Notes under the pieces: model-generated
What the model was told of the DNA's origin: nothing
Seen by the model: the letters and a program-made list of their open reading frames with translations, nothing else
Databases searched by the model: none
Translations under genes and position numbers: made by a program
Source of the DNA: Glandiceps talaboti
Taxonomy: Eukaryota > Hemichordata > Enteropneusta > Spengelidae
NCBI RefSeq assembly: GCF_964340395.1
Contig: NC_135553.1
Span: 866,001 to 930,000 of the forward strand
Length of the DNA: 64,000 bases
Direction: 5' to 3'
Shown here: piece after piece, positions 27,312 to 37,610 of the stretch
How positions within the stretch are numbered: the stretch's first letter is position 1
Layout of the letters: each line of letters begins with the position of its first letter

Positions 27312-30300
27312 GACAGACAGAGACAGAGACAGACAGACAGACAGATATGCATGTGCATATTATTTCTTGGTTAAGTTTCTGTGTCTCTTTCTATATATAG
27401 AACTGAAATGCAAAATCAAAACCTTTAAACTCTGCATCAAAGATTTAACAATGACATTGTTGTGTCACTAGATACCAAGTATCCTAGATACTATGGTTGC
27501 TATTTGTACTGGCAGCCTATATCAGAAACCACAGCCCTCCCTTCTAATCATTCAATATTAGAATTAAACTTTGTACAAGGAAGAAAGATACAACATCTAA
27601 GTTCTCAATCAAATATGTCATTCATATGGTATTAGGCTGTGTACATTGTACACATACTTTGTACCCAGGATTAACACAGGGAAAGGATAAAGGACTAATA
27701 CCAATAGGATGTCAACTGATACTAATATGGACACCAGTGAATGAAAACATGAATGCCATGTTTCTAGGAAGCTAATAACGCTGCAACAGATGTTTATAAG
27801 AATCGTGACAGCACTGCCAATGACACTAAAACACACCTGATTATAGAAGGATACTTTTCACACTACAATAGCAAAGTGACTTGAGTTTTGCATGGATTGA
27901 CACAAACAAAACACTTACTTAAGGGACACAGAGAGGGTTACATTACACAATTGTATTGTGGCGGTACTTTTGATGTATGAATAAGACTAGGTTGATTAAT
28001 GAGGTAAAGGTGAGGCAGTAGATAGGTTGAAGGAGATCCGCTTCATCTGTTTGGATCCTTTACTAAATCAATAGTAAAACTTTAAAAGATGGCAGATTAC
28101 CGTTTTCCTTTTTTTTCATATTTAAAAGATGGCAGATTACCGTTTTCCTTTTTTTTCATATTCTTGCTTTGTAAATGTAACAAAGTCTAGCTTAAGCTGT
28201 GCTAGCTGCAACTGGAAAGTTTTATAGCAACTATATTGATAGATATAACAACTAACTACTAACAATAGTGTACACCCTGGAATAGTACTAAATCACCTGG
28301 CCTGTGGGTAAATGTATCTGTGTATCTGTACACATGATCAATAATCCCAATCAAACTGACTTTTGGGTCTGCACCCAAAAATCAGTACCCCAGCATGATC
28401 ACGATTTCAACTTATTACTATACTACTTTGGATAAAATCAACCTCTAATTACCATGTACAATATCTACATTTTGTAATTATTGGTATTCTAAGTTTTCAG
28501 GGAATATAGTGTTGGTTATCTTATTGAAAAAATAATACTTTAATTCCAGCTAGTTCAGTTTACAAGATTTAGTTAAAATGGTGGCACGAGTGTGGCCAGT
28601 AGAAATTTGGAATATTTAGTGAATATGGCACCAGTGGCCAGTAGAAATTGGAATATTTTGCATGTTTATAGTAGGTGTTAATTATGTTGAAGTTATAGAA
28701 GACACTGCATATGTAACTGACTTTAGAACTATCTGTATACCATATAGATCCTACACACACATAGGGTTTATACATGTATACATATACTTGTTTACACCTC
28801 CCCAAAAATGCTGTAATAATGAAAGGTTACTTACATTGTCTTGCACCACATGTGCAACCTTGGAAGGAGCCAATTCAAGCTCATCCTGGGTGAAAGGCCT
28901 TACTCGGATGGCCACCTGTATTTCACAAAACACAGGAAAAGAAGTACATAAAATAAATATTCTCTTTTTTTTCACTCATAATCTGCAATTTTAATCTGCA
29001 AGTTTTTGATGGAAATTAACCTAAACATGACTTAACCATTCAATCCTACCAAGTTTACTGTTATACACTTGTAGTAATGTGATTCATCAAACCACATGTT
29101 CTGGTTGGTTGTTTATTTCATAATTTTACTTCACCTTCATGATTACAATCCAGTAGTTTTGCTAATACTAGCCACAGGGACATAAACTTACATAGTCAAC
29201 TACTTGCCTATGTTACCATGGTCACCTACTTTGTCTAAAACTCTAGTGTTTGAGTCTTTTTGTAAAACTTACGTCTTATAAATCTTATGTGTACCTTTAG
29301 AGTGGGCAATATATTTGTAACTTTGCTTTTGCTAAGGGCAGTAAGTTTAAGTAGGTAAAGTATACTGACTTCCTCCACTATTTTACAAGGTTCCCCTCCA
29401 AATTATGGCACAAATTTTAGCAGATTTTACTCCCTGTTACCAAAGAAAGTTCAGCTCAGACAAGTTGTTGTTCGAGATTTCAGCAAACACTATTGATGCC
29501 CGAAGGATGAATTGCATTTCTACAGTTTGTAATAGATAGAATTTCATCGCACAAATGTACAAGTGGCAAGTGTCTGCAGTAGTGTGGTACAGATGTTACT
29601 TTTTACTGTTGAAATATTTAAAATTTGCATAAAAATATGCCAGTCAACAGTTGTTGCTCTTAGCAACAAAAAAGCTCAAGGCAATGTTTTCATGGTGGCT
29701 CAACTGTACAAAAAAAACACCACTCTTGTCAAGATCTACTTCAACCATAGACAGTAGGATAGATCTATGTTTCAACAAAATGATATTTATGTATTCTAAG
29801 CATCATGTCAAAACTGAATCCCTAACCCACAAGCTGTGACAATTAATAGGACAACGCAACGTGTTGTATGATTAAAAATATGTATTGCAGCAACAAAATG
29901 AATTCAGGATTTATTGGTACTTTAGAATATGTATCCACTTTGTTCTAAAATAACACTGACTGTCCTTGTGAAATGGTAAAATAAATGGTAGGTAAGAAAT
30001 ATCTAAATCATCACTGACTTGCTTCCATACATTGTGTGTTAGAGGTACACAATTCTTTATGTTAAATTTTAAGACACAGTAGCCAGAATATTATAGTTTG
30101 CATTTCTTCAGGAATTTTCAAGCAAATTATAATTTGTTGTTTACAGAAACCATTAAACTGAAAAATTAAATTTGAAAATTCAATAAATTCAGTTCCTTCA
30201 AATAAAAATGTTGATCAGCACTGAAGCAATTTGAAATTAAATGTAAAATTAAAACTTGAAATTCTTGAACTAATGTTTATCCTCAAAATGTCTACATTTG

Positions 30301-31019
30301 GCTCTAACTTCCAAATTTAGTCAACCTGCAATTTCAAATTTTGCATATTTGGTTGTAGAATGATATCTAGTGACAAAAATACTTTTTTCTGAAAATACTA
30401 AAATTTCCATGAATAGTTTCATCAGATCAGGTTGGACAATATCTTGAGAAACGTAGTTATATTTCGCCGATACCACTACGAGGCAAAGAGTTCTGAAGAT
30501 GGCTGCCGATGGTAGTCGAAACGTCAACGTTCTCTGGTATGTAAAATTACCTTGGTTGTGAAATATAACTACGTTTCTCAAAACTAAAATGTCCAGTTAC
30601 GGTACAATAATGTACGTTTACCCTACAGCGTGCAGTAGTGCATAACTGTTATAGCAATTTACCTAATACCACTGCGTTATAATATACATGACATGTAATT
30701 GGCATGAAAATGTTTCATTTTTATTGAACGTGTGTATTACATTGAATTATGTTGTTTACACTTTCATATCGTGTCAATAATAAGATAGAGACTAATCTAG
30801 CTAATAACAAGTCTTGTCAATCTAAATCAGTTAACTGAAGATGTTCGGTACTGTTAAAACTCGGTGTGTGTATTTGCGGTAAAGATCTACGAATACACGC
30901 GTAATACAAATGTAAATGCAAGTAAAAAGATAACATTTTTTATAACTACATCATACATGTACATGTAAACGTACCGTTAATTGGTGATCCCTCCAGTTTT
31001 TCAAAGTTTTAGCCGACAT
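11557..31019 (-). CDS. KIF19: Kinesin-8 family motor KIF19 (complete, 19 exons, 1044 aa)
   Basis: Plus-end-directed, microtubule-depolymerising kinesin that limits motile cilium length in vertebrates. Coding exons (minus strand): 30975-31019, 28835-28915, 24228-24338, 23865-23952, 22943-23079, 22171-22296, 21325-21525, 20520-20663, 20202-20324, 19583-19742, 18946-19120, 18581-18666, 17699-17886, 16814-17140, 16079-16203, 14185-14824, 12893-12992, 12564-12671, 11557-11726. They total 3135 nt, every junction is GT/AG and all phases agree. The motor domain is N-terminal (about residues 12-352). The KIF19-specific neck and coiled-coil segments [13 protein letters not shown] and [14 protein letters not shown] are nearly identical to vertebrate KIF19, as is a C-terminal SEDDFS patch. 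Human KIF19 is 998 aa. The start [22 protein letters not shown] matches the short N-terminus of the family. No frameshifts seen. Confidence 0.95.
12095..12192 (+). mobile_element. L2/CR1-type retroelement 3' tail in a KIF19 intron
   Basis: TTGTAAAGCGCATTGTGATAG, then GCGCTATATAAG and a (GATTA)n tail: the characteristic 3' end of L2-like non-LTR elements, here only about 100 bp. A copy of the same type in the opposite orientation lies at 49141-49201. Confidence 0.7.
12315..12368. repeat. Short perfect-armed hairpin in a KIF19 intron
   Basis: CCACACCCTATCAA pairs with TTGATAGGGTGTGG across a loop of about 23 bases. Nature unknown; it could be a MITE remnant. Confidence 0.7.
13105..13170 (+). 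repeat. (CA)n microsatellite
   Basis: Interrupted CA dinucleotide array within KIF19 intron 16, with CATA interruptions. Confidence 0.9.
13326..13848 (+). repeat. 34-bp minisatellite, about 15 copies
   Basis: Unit CAATCTTGGCTAAAGAGGGT plus 14 bases, repeated from 13326 with an exact 34-bp period and only scattered substitutions (GCAGA/GCAGG/GGAGG variants alternating). It is unrelated in sequence to the other 34-bp array at 10141. No spacers, so not a CRISPR. Within KIF19 intron 16. Confidence 0.95.
15350..15500 (+). repeat. 42-bp minisatellite, about 3.5 copies
   Basis: AGCAATTGTGAAATT recurs every 42 bases (15351, 15393, 15435). Minus-strand ORF 15333-15605 is built from it and is not a gene. 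Confidence 0.9.
15920..16045 (+). repeat. C-rich degenerate tandem repeat
   Basis: About 34-bp units of ACTACCACCACACCCCAGCC type ending in a run of 14 or so C. It lies directly downstream of KIF19 exon 15, about 35 bases from the splice donor. Confidence 0.8.
16590..16705 (+). mobile_element. Possible non-LTR 3' tail remnant
   Basis: The segment ends CCCGAAATAAAGTTTAATT, resembling the tail of the remnant at 1703-1726. Very short, so only tentative. Confidence 0.3.
16814..19742 (-). CDS. KIF19: KIF19 neck and coiled-coil exons 10-14
   Basis: Residues about 353-664. Exon 10 carries the neck segment [20 protein letters not shown] with heptad spacing. Exons 11-13 are Glu/Lys/Gln-rich helices ([29 protein letters not shown]), typical dimerising coiled coil. 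Exon 14 is the best conserved tail block, with [26 protein letters not shown] and [11 protein letters not shown]. These segments place the gene in the KIF19 branch rather than KIF18A/B. Confidence 0.9.
20202..31019 (-). CDS. KIF19: KIF19 motor-domain exons 1-9
   Basis: Residues about 1-352. Visible motor landmarks: RVRP in exon 2; P-loop GATGAGKT at residues about 106-113, split by a phase-1 intron between exons 4 and 5; [12 protein letters not shown] in exon 6; switch I NKTSSRSH at about 216-223 and switch II DLAGSE at about 252-257, both in exon 7; [13 protein letters not shown] and [13 protein letters not shown] in exon 8; and [11 protein letters not shown] closing the domain in exon 9. 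All nucleotide-contacting motifs are intact, so the motor should be catalytically competent. The P-loop reads GATGAGKT rather than the GPTGCGKT I recall for human KIF19; the Lys-Thr pair is kept. Confidence 0.95.
22570..22727 (+). repeat. (CA)n microsatellite in KIF19 intron 5
   Basis: Long CA array with GCATG interruptions on the left and a near-pure block at about 22650-22712. ORFs on both strands here are pure repeat. Confidence 0.95.
23235..23372 (+). repeat. Two-copy 66-bp tandem duplication
   Basis: GTGATCAAAACAA...ATGTCTTCTGCATGTC occurs twice with about 10% divergence in a KIF19 intron. ORFs reading through it on both strands look repetitive and have no splice context. Confidence 0.75.
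25700..25790 (+). repeat. (TGTATC)n hexanucleotide array
   Basis: Pure and near-pure TGTATC units shading into TGTGTC on the right. Confidence 0.9.
26300..26495 (+). mobile_element. Reverse-transcriptase C-terminal fragment (non-LTR remnant)
   Basis: The frame from about 26306 reads [20 protein letters not shown] followed by a Tyr/Asn-rich motif and LKSSSLV. This resembles the segment 'FK-V--L-P-YL ... YN-RN' at the end of CR1-like RT proteins. Only about 60 residues survive. Same general class as the fragment at 1221-1463, but a different sequence. Confidence 0.45.
27238..27345 (+). repeat. (GA)n followed by (CAGA)n
   Basis: About 52 bases of pure GA, then CAGA/CAGAGA units. Confidence 0.95.
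30444..30581 (+). mobile_element. 138-bp element with perfect 22-bp inverted ends and a hammerhead-like core
   Basis: The ends are exact reverse complements over 22 bases (left starts TTGAGAAACGTAGTTATA, right ends ACTACGTTTCTCAA). The centre carries a hammerhead-ribozyme-like sequence (30493-30525, separate entry). Penelope-like elements and retrozymes are known to carry small hammerheads with a minimal stem III in their terminal repeats, and this may be such a unit or a MITE derived from one. No other copy noticed in the window. Confidence 0.55.
30490..30528 (+). ncRNA. Hammerhead-ribozyme-like motif (minimal stem III type)
   Basis: Seen: CTGAAGA (fits CUGANGA) at 30493-30499, one extra T at 30500, a 7-bp stem II GGCTGCC / GGTAGTC (30501-30507 and 30511-30517, two G-U pairs) with loop GAT, then GAAAC directly joined to GTC (30518-30525), with AAC after it able to pair to GTT before CTGA. 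GAAAC-GUC is the very short stem III arrangement of retrotransposon hammerheads. The extra base between core and stem II and the weak stem I argue for a decayed copy. Activity is unproven. Confidence 0.4.
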
Positions 31020-31650
31020 TGTCCTTCGTTGTGGATGTCCAACTGACTGCTGATTGGAACATCCTCAGCATACCACTGACAGCAAACTTTTCGTAAATGA
31101 CACCAACAATGAATTACGTACACTTCTAATATGTGGATTCATCTGGCACGCAACCAACATGCAAGGGACATCACGATTGGCGAGGTAATCAATATGTACA
31201 CATTGTGGTTCTCGCACTACAATAACGTCAACAGTGATGTTTTGGTTTGTTTTCCGGCCATCGATTTAGTTGAAATTGTCCAGAGTTGACTTCAGACTAT
31301 GTTGATTAAGTTTACTGCCAATCGGACTTGCCAGGAGGCGAGGGAGACGGACTTCTCGAGCCTCGGTCGTATACGTTCGGAACGTTCAGCTGTGCAGTGT
31401 AACTCCGGTCGAGGGAAGACGTCAACTCTCGCACGATTCGTATGGAGGCGGGTAGATGTCTACGCGTCCGATCGTAAATCATATGTGAATCCAACAATCT
31501 GTAACTTTTTATGCCAAGTCACAACAGACAATTCTTCCTTGGGTTGGCTGACTTGTGATATTTCGGTTACTGGGTATTGTGATAGTTTCTAGAAGTAGTA
31601 GAGCTCTGCCATTAGCCACTGACGGCCGCCATTGTAATGTAACCGTAGCA
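31020..31650. promoter_or_regulatory. KIF19 upstream region, CpG-richer, with two CCAAT boxes
   Basis: Directly 5' of the KIF19 ATG, GC and CpG content rises against the AT-rich background (notably 31320-31480). On the minus strand CCAAT pentamers occur at 31053-31057 and 31176-31180, about 35 and 157 bases upstream of the start codon. No clear TATA or RFX X-box was recognised. ORFs on both strands here are probably by-products of the higher GC. Confidence 0.4.
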
Positions 31651-34050
31651 CAATCTATTTGTGTGTAATGCTCCGCGTAATGATCCTTAAAATTAGCATA
31701 CATAAATATTACATGACGAGTGTTTTTTCGGCTCTGGTACTTTATATCAAGCGTCCAAAAATTCTTAAGTCGATAACACTTAACAGAAATCCAAGAGAGT
31801 CTGAAATATTCATAGGAAAAGACTACAAACCTTCGAAATGTTGAAAAATGAGTTCGGGTAGTGTTACTTTATCTACTCACATAGTGTCACAAATGACGCA
31901 TATTGTGTACGTATGTAATTAGTATTTATTCATGTGTTTGTATAGGTGTACAACGTGTGTTTGTTGCTTGGCGATTACAACACGTATTACGTTGAAGAGT
32001 GACAGTGCGTGAATGAAGCCAACGGTGTGCATAGAACTATGGAAAGTGCGAATTTTACGAAGTCTGAGGATGTAGTAGCGTGATTTATGGAATATTCAAG
32101 TTCCTGATTCTCGACTAATACTAGTATTTACCATACCGTGATAATTTGGTAATCGCCGTTCGAGACGATTCAGAAAACTTAGAGACACACCCACCTCCCT
32201 GATATTGTGACATTGATAATAAGTTTTCCAAACGAATTTATGATTTTATAATTGTCTCAGATATTGCATAGACCTCGTGGAAGGTTTATGGATATTTTGT
32301 AAGTATTTAGGCTATATAACTTATAAGGCGATATAAAAAGACCCAGGTGAATGGAATATAATGGAGGGTTAAAGACGATGGCAACCTTATCATTTCTTTT
32401 CATATAACATAGTTGACAATTTGGACTTGAATTTAGATATTTATTTATTCATGGATTTTTATTCCGATTTTCATTTTTTATTTCATTAAACGTTTGTTAT
32501 AATTATGTGTACACTTTGTCCATAATTAATTAAATACTGAAATGTTTTAGAGACAATCATGGACTCATGGTGTCTGTTATTATAATGTCAGTAAAACATA
32601 TATATACTGTTGATGAAAATAATGCTTTATCATCAGAAAGGAACAAAGTCACATTAGCAAATTACAAGTAAACAAAATTCAGCAAATGAAATGCTGGAAA
32701 TAGCCAAAGGCTCTGTTTAGACTATACTATGGAACAATCTTGTAACCAACATGTCTAATATAAATCTATCTCATCAGATTTCAACCTGCACTAGCTGCAA
32801 CTGGGATATATATTTTTTTTATCAAATAACCAAGATGTATCCACTAAATTATTCATCAATTATACATAAAAAAAGACAGTATATTGTATAGATAGTGTAA
32901 TGGCAAGTCAAAGTCTTGAGTAAAAGCTTGGTTTTGAATATGTCACCATGTTAAAACTGTACTGGTGTAACTGTAGTATCATTTTTGACCAGACAACTGC
33001 AATAATAAATTAACTGAAAATTGGTAAAATACTTTGACATTGTACATGTTAACCAGTGGTTGATATTATCCATAAGCAGTGCAGGAACAGGTTGAAATGG
33101 TAATAGCCCTGATTGAGGGTGCTGATTTTTGAGTGCAGACCAAAAAATCAATTTGATTTGATTTATCGTGTATACAGCTACAAAAACATTTATCCTCAGG
33201 TGATGCGATACTGTTCATGGTGTAAGATATTACAAGTTGTTGTACCTAACAATTTTTTTTTTAATGTACCAGTAATACATCTAGCGAAGCTTTCAATGTA
33301 GAACATTACCAGTGTTACCAATCAATGTCCAATGGGTTAGATTAATAGTAACATATAAGGTTTACAGCCACAACGTATAGCCACTTGGATTATTAGTCAT
33401 AGAAGGAAAATAATAATGATCTTGTCACAGGGCAATCTGTTATTTGCCCATTGGCTGGTAAATAGAGAAAAAAAATCTGTTATTCGCCCATCGGCTGGCA
33501 AATAACCTTTTCCGTAAAATTCAGTCATAAATGTCAAAGTTTGGTTTCAAGACTTCAAAAGTTTTGTTTGTTTTGCACAAGTGACGTGAAATTTCATGTA
33601 AGAAGTAATTATGCCCTAGAACTTTTGGAATGACGAGAAATCAAATCAGAGTGCTGCATACTGAGTGTTGTCAACCAGTTAGTATTGTGTAGTCCTATAA
33701 AACTTTGGGGGAAATTGAAGGACATCTTTTCTTTTTTTTCTTAAAAAGAGTGTGTCCTGAGGATAAACTTTGCAGACTGTTTTGTTCAATCTTTTAATTC
33801 TACCTGAAGGTCACATTGTATTGAAAGTGCTTCCAAAGGACACGCTTTCCATTGGAAAGTGATGCATTACTAACTCAATATGCTCAAAGCCAAAGGACAC
33901 AGATGCATAGTACTGTTAGAAGAACATCCCAGAGGGACACATTGTCTGATAGATTATAGGAAAGTTGTGTTTATTCTGTATATTCTATGTACATACATGC
34001 AAACATACATACATACATACATACATACATACATACAAACATACATACAT
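31651..34050. other. Intergenic sequence upstream of KIF19
   Basis: AT-rich with no supported exon on either strand and no strong repeat apart from a (CATA)n array at about 33990-34050. Confidence 0.55.
33990..34050 (+). repeat. (ACAT)n microsatellite
   Basis: Near-pure ACAT units, abutting the left arm of the inverted-repeat element that follows. Confidence 0.95.
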
Positions 34051-34243
34051 ACCTTCAATATATTGTAGTAGTTAACACCGATAACACTATGCAATGCAAC
34101 AGGTTAACGGTAAAGTTGCTAGCTATGACTGTAGTGGTTAGCCTCACATTCCCGTTCCTTCAGTGTACTTCCTTCGTAATCTCGATTGCCAGTACCACTA
34201 CCAGTTGTCAGTGAGATAATAACGTATCTCGTTCTTTCCGTTC

Positions 34244-34345
34244 GTCTGGGTTCCCGACGACCCGTATTGCGATCAACATTACAATTTAAAAGTATGGAGA
34301 TATCATGTAATGTTAATCGCAATACGGGTCGTCGGGAACCCAGAC
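34244..34345. repeat. Large stem-loop: 40-bp arms, 22-base loop
   Basis: GTCTGGGTTCCCGACGACCC at 34244 onward pairs with the reverse complement ending CAGAC at 34345. Arms are 40 bp with one mismatch. The arms are GC-rich in an AT-rich setting, so the fold should be very stable. Probably a small foldback MITE. Confidence 0.9.
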
Positions 34346-34543
34346 TACTCTTTCATGGTAGATATCTTAGAAATGTGTTTTCTCACGTAGTATCCTGTTT
34401 GGCAAACTTGACAGTGACACGCTAAAATGTGAGTTTTACACTGTACATGCGGGGAAGGCCAGGTTTCGTACATTGCTATCTCTGTAATATGTGTCAACAA
34501 ATTGAATGTTGATGTTTCATATACAACAAGTCATTGAAAATGA

Positions 34544-34710
34544 CATACTCCCCGCTATGATTGGGTTTTAAGGAACTGGCAATTTATGTTGTCATTTTCA
34601 AACCTGGTTAATGTTGATTGGCCTCATATGTTTGTTTTTGATATCACTACTCTGTTCAAGCTGTCTGAGTTATGGCTTTGGACATGAAAACTGCGCCAAC
34701 AAAATGCCAG
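34544..34710 (+). mobile_element. Left-end fragment of element A
   Basis: TACTCCCCGCTATGATTGGG matches the left end of element A with one change, followed by the GTCTGAGTTATGGCTTTGG segment of the 151-bp unit. There is no microsatellite or right end, so it is truncated. Confidence 0.7.
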
Positions 34711-36349
34711 CAGATGTAAATGTGATGAGTATGAAACGAAGTTCCACCTTTGACTTAATTTACCCCTGGTGATCTCTCCCCGGGGGGCTGTCGACAGTCA
34801 AAAGTGGTACTGCATCTTGTACTACCCCTGGACAGAGATGGTGGTTAGGTGGGTCACAGGTAGGGTAATGGTTGGGTAAAGGTGGGTAAATTAGACTTTC
34901 ATGTAGTGTAATTACCAATTGTTTTATGATGTGAATATAGTCATGATAGGGAAATAACCATGTCAAACTTTCAGACTTTTATTTTAACGATTCATGGGAT
35001 TGAGTTCATCATAATAAAGGTTTGTGTACCTACATGATGTTTTGTTGTTAAAAAACTTGTCTTTGACAATTTAGTCACGTTTCAAAGAAATATGTATTGG
35101 CATAAATAAATACAGAATATTGTCTATTTACTGTGCTTTTTTATTTTTGTATGTGTATGAATGTTACAAGTTTCTTGTATATTATTATAATCTGTGTAAT
35201 ATGATGGGTATCTAGTAGGATATGACTGAATGATACTCAGCCATATAAATATGTACCTGGTAGGAAATAATTGTAAACCTAGACATTTAAATGGTTGCCA
35301 TGTAATGATCTTTGAATTAAGTTTGATCCAAATTACTGGATGTAGGACTTAAATATCATAGCATTGCTCACACAGCCTGGCATTAGAACAAGACAATGTG
35401 ATAGTGCTTGACTCCATTTTCATAGCACATGTAGGCATGTCTCCAGTGTTCACTAATGATCAGTGCACAGGTTATTTTAATTACAGGGAAAGTATATACA
35501 GTTATCAGTATATCTTCTTGAATATAAGAGATATATGTCTATGTGGAAGTTCGGAATCTGTCACCATTTTCAATCTCTCCAGGTAACCATTTATATACTG
35601 GGTTCACATTCACATCCTACCAGGTGTCAATGTAAATGGCTTGATGGCAATCACACAAGTGAAAGAAAGTGAGTGAAACCAACACGTTACCTTGTTTAAC
35701 TTCAAACTTTTTATTATGAAGGAAGTACACTGAGGGAACGGGAATGTGAGGTTAACCACTACAGTCAGCGCTAGCAACTTTACCGTTAACCTGTTGCATT
35801 GCATAGTGTTATCGGTGTTAACTACTACAATGTATTGAGTGGGCCATCAGATGCTGTCGAAATTCATAATTTCTTCGACCAAGCACTACACTTGAACAAT
35901 AACCATGTTACGATAGTAGTTTTACAAAGTGTTATCGGTGTTTGTTAGTATGGAAAAACTTGTAATACACGTCATATGCGACAATAAAATATTGTAGTTT
36001 ATTCCATCGATGTGGATGTATAGATCAAAATGGTGGACTCTAGTGAAAGTTACGTCGAGTTAAAAATACCCAAAAATAAGGCCCGTGAGCAGCCATTCAA
36101 AGAGTAAACGGTCACAATCTGAAGGATAGATGCACATGATGCATGCAAATGAGGGTGTTGAGGACTGGCTGATTATGTAGAAGGGGTGCAGAATATGGAT
36201 TTGACGTTTACAACCCTGTTTGGAACAAACACATGTCATTTGGGCGCACAATGCATAGAATTATGACTATAGCACATATTACATTGCTTGTTTGACGTCA
36301 ATAGTGTCTTTTGAAAAGTGGCAGTTTACTTAAAGTCTCCTGGACTGAT

Positions 36350-36700
36350 TTCCAATATGGCGTCAGCCATAATGCTCATTAACATATTCATTTTTTTTTA
36401 AATTACAAAAAAAAATCATCAAAAATAGAAAAAAAGATGGGCTGACTTGAAATTAACAAATCTGAGTAAGCTACCCTCTGCGCATCAACACACCACATAT
36501 CAAAGCAATCTGACAAGTAGTATTTGAGGAGATGATGAAAATATCATTTTTGAAAAAAAAAATCATAAAAAATTGAAAATGGCACAGATCAACTTGGCAT
36601 GAACAAATCTGAATAGCCTCCCCCCAGGGAACATGCACACCAAATATCAAAGTATTCTGACTGTTACTTTTGGAGAAGATGACGAAAATAAAAAATGTTG
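36350..36700 (-). repeat. Two-copy diverged repeat (~150 bp)
   Basis: Two related segments share GAACAAATCTGA-, ACCAAATATCAAAG- and GAAGATGACGAAAA-type landmarks. Similar wording recurs in element B, so this may be a relic of that family. Confidence 0.5.
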
Positions 36701-36858
36701 ACGGACACCTATGATTCACTTATACTCTATACTCTATACCCACCTATACCTAAAGATCTAAAATAATTTTGAGGCAATTCGAATTTCAATTTTCTAACAA
36801 ATTTACCAAGTCAACAACATTCAACTTGTACTAGTTGTAGTAGACAACAGTAGATTTT

Positions 36859-37086
36859 TTTTATAAAATGGTGACTATGGTATAAAAGTACAATACATTA
36901 CCAACTCTGTGTAAAATGTGTTTTATAGTGAGACATCATATGAAACCCCTAACCACTTTATAACATCGCTAAAACAAAACTGCATAGTGAAGAGCTGAAG
37001 AACTGAACCACTTCTACATGTTACCAAAATAAAAAACTAAATTAAAAACAACAGCGGAGCTATTCTGACGGATAGGTCGCTTGTTC
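36859..37086 (-). repeat. Left inverted copy of the repeat flanking the zinc-finger locus
   Basis: Starts TTTTATAAAATGGTGACTAT and ends GGTCGCTTGTT. Its reverse complement matches 41401-41571; the outermost 30 bases are identical and the rest matches except for an insert of about 50 bases and a few changes. Confidence 0.85.
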
Positions 37087-37610
37087 ATCCAGGTTTCTAA
37101 AAGTATGCCTATGGTTGATTCTAAAAGTAATGTGGTTATGCATGGCTAAACAATGATAAAAACAGAAAGTCAGCATCCATGGAAAAGTCAATGAATTAGC
37201 CAGTACAAGCAACACACTGCAGAATTCAAATACCCAAATTAAGGTCAAGTCTGCTTGGAATTTTATTCAAGACCTACTATTGCATAAGCAGTTTATATCC
37301 ACTGTATCCAAATCATGACAACTGTAATGGTATTTAGAATGTACAGTGAATAAAGTGTTTTGTGTTGTGATATTAGTTAAGGTTTTGTGTATTTGCTGTA
37401 GAATGTGAAAACAGAATTTAAAGTTAAAAAATGCACACATATTTGCTTCTCAGTAGAAATTGATAATTTTTCTTTAACACAAAAAATAAAGTTTCAATTT
37501 TCAAACAAAAGCTCTCAATATATATAATAGATAATATATTGTTATACTTCATGCATACACAGTTGGCCAGCAGTAATCAAGCAAATGTTTCTGGATCAAA
37601 AAAGGAGCAG

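Larger units (their letters stand above)
24339..28834. other. KIF19 intron 2
   Basis: A 4.5 kb intron with no supported exon. It contains a tandem duplication with about 96-bp period (24545-24745, GCTAAGGGGTCAT landmark), a 51-bp two-copy repeat (25248-25347), a TGTATC array (about 25700-25790), an RT remnant (26300-26495), a GA/CAGA array (27238-27345) and a 41-bp direct duplication (28083-28165). Confidence 0.7.
28916..30974. other. KIF19 intron 1
   Basis: Two kilobases of AT-rich intron separating the short first coding exon from exon 2. The only structured feature I see is the 138-bp inverted-repeat element at 30444-30581. Confidence 0.7.
34052..35842. mobile_element. 1.8 kb element with ~120-bp inverted ends
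   Basis: The left arm (about 34052-34175: TTGTAGTAGTTAACACCG ... GTGTACTTCCTTC) is repeated in reverse complement at about 35716-35842 with few mismatches. The inside has no coding capacity. It includes a second, stronger hairpin (34244-34345) and a left fragment of element A (34544-34710). I read it as a non-autonomous DNA transposon with long terminal inverted repeats that later received other insertions. Confidence 0.65.

Noticed and set aside
31299-31592. 97-aa plus-strand ORF upstream of KIF19, suggesting a divergent gene
   Set aside because: No recognisable domain or splice context; probably a by-product of the CpG-richer upstream region.
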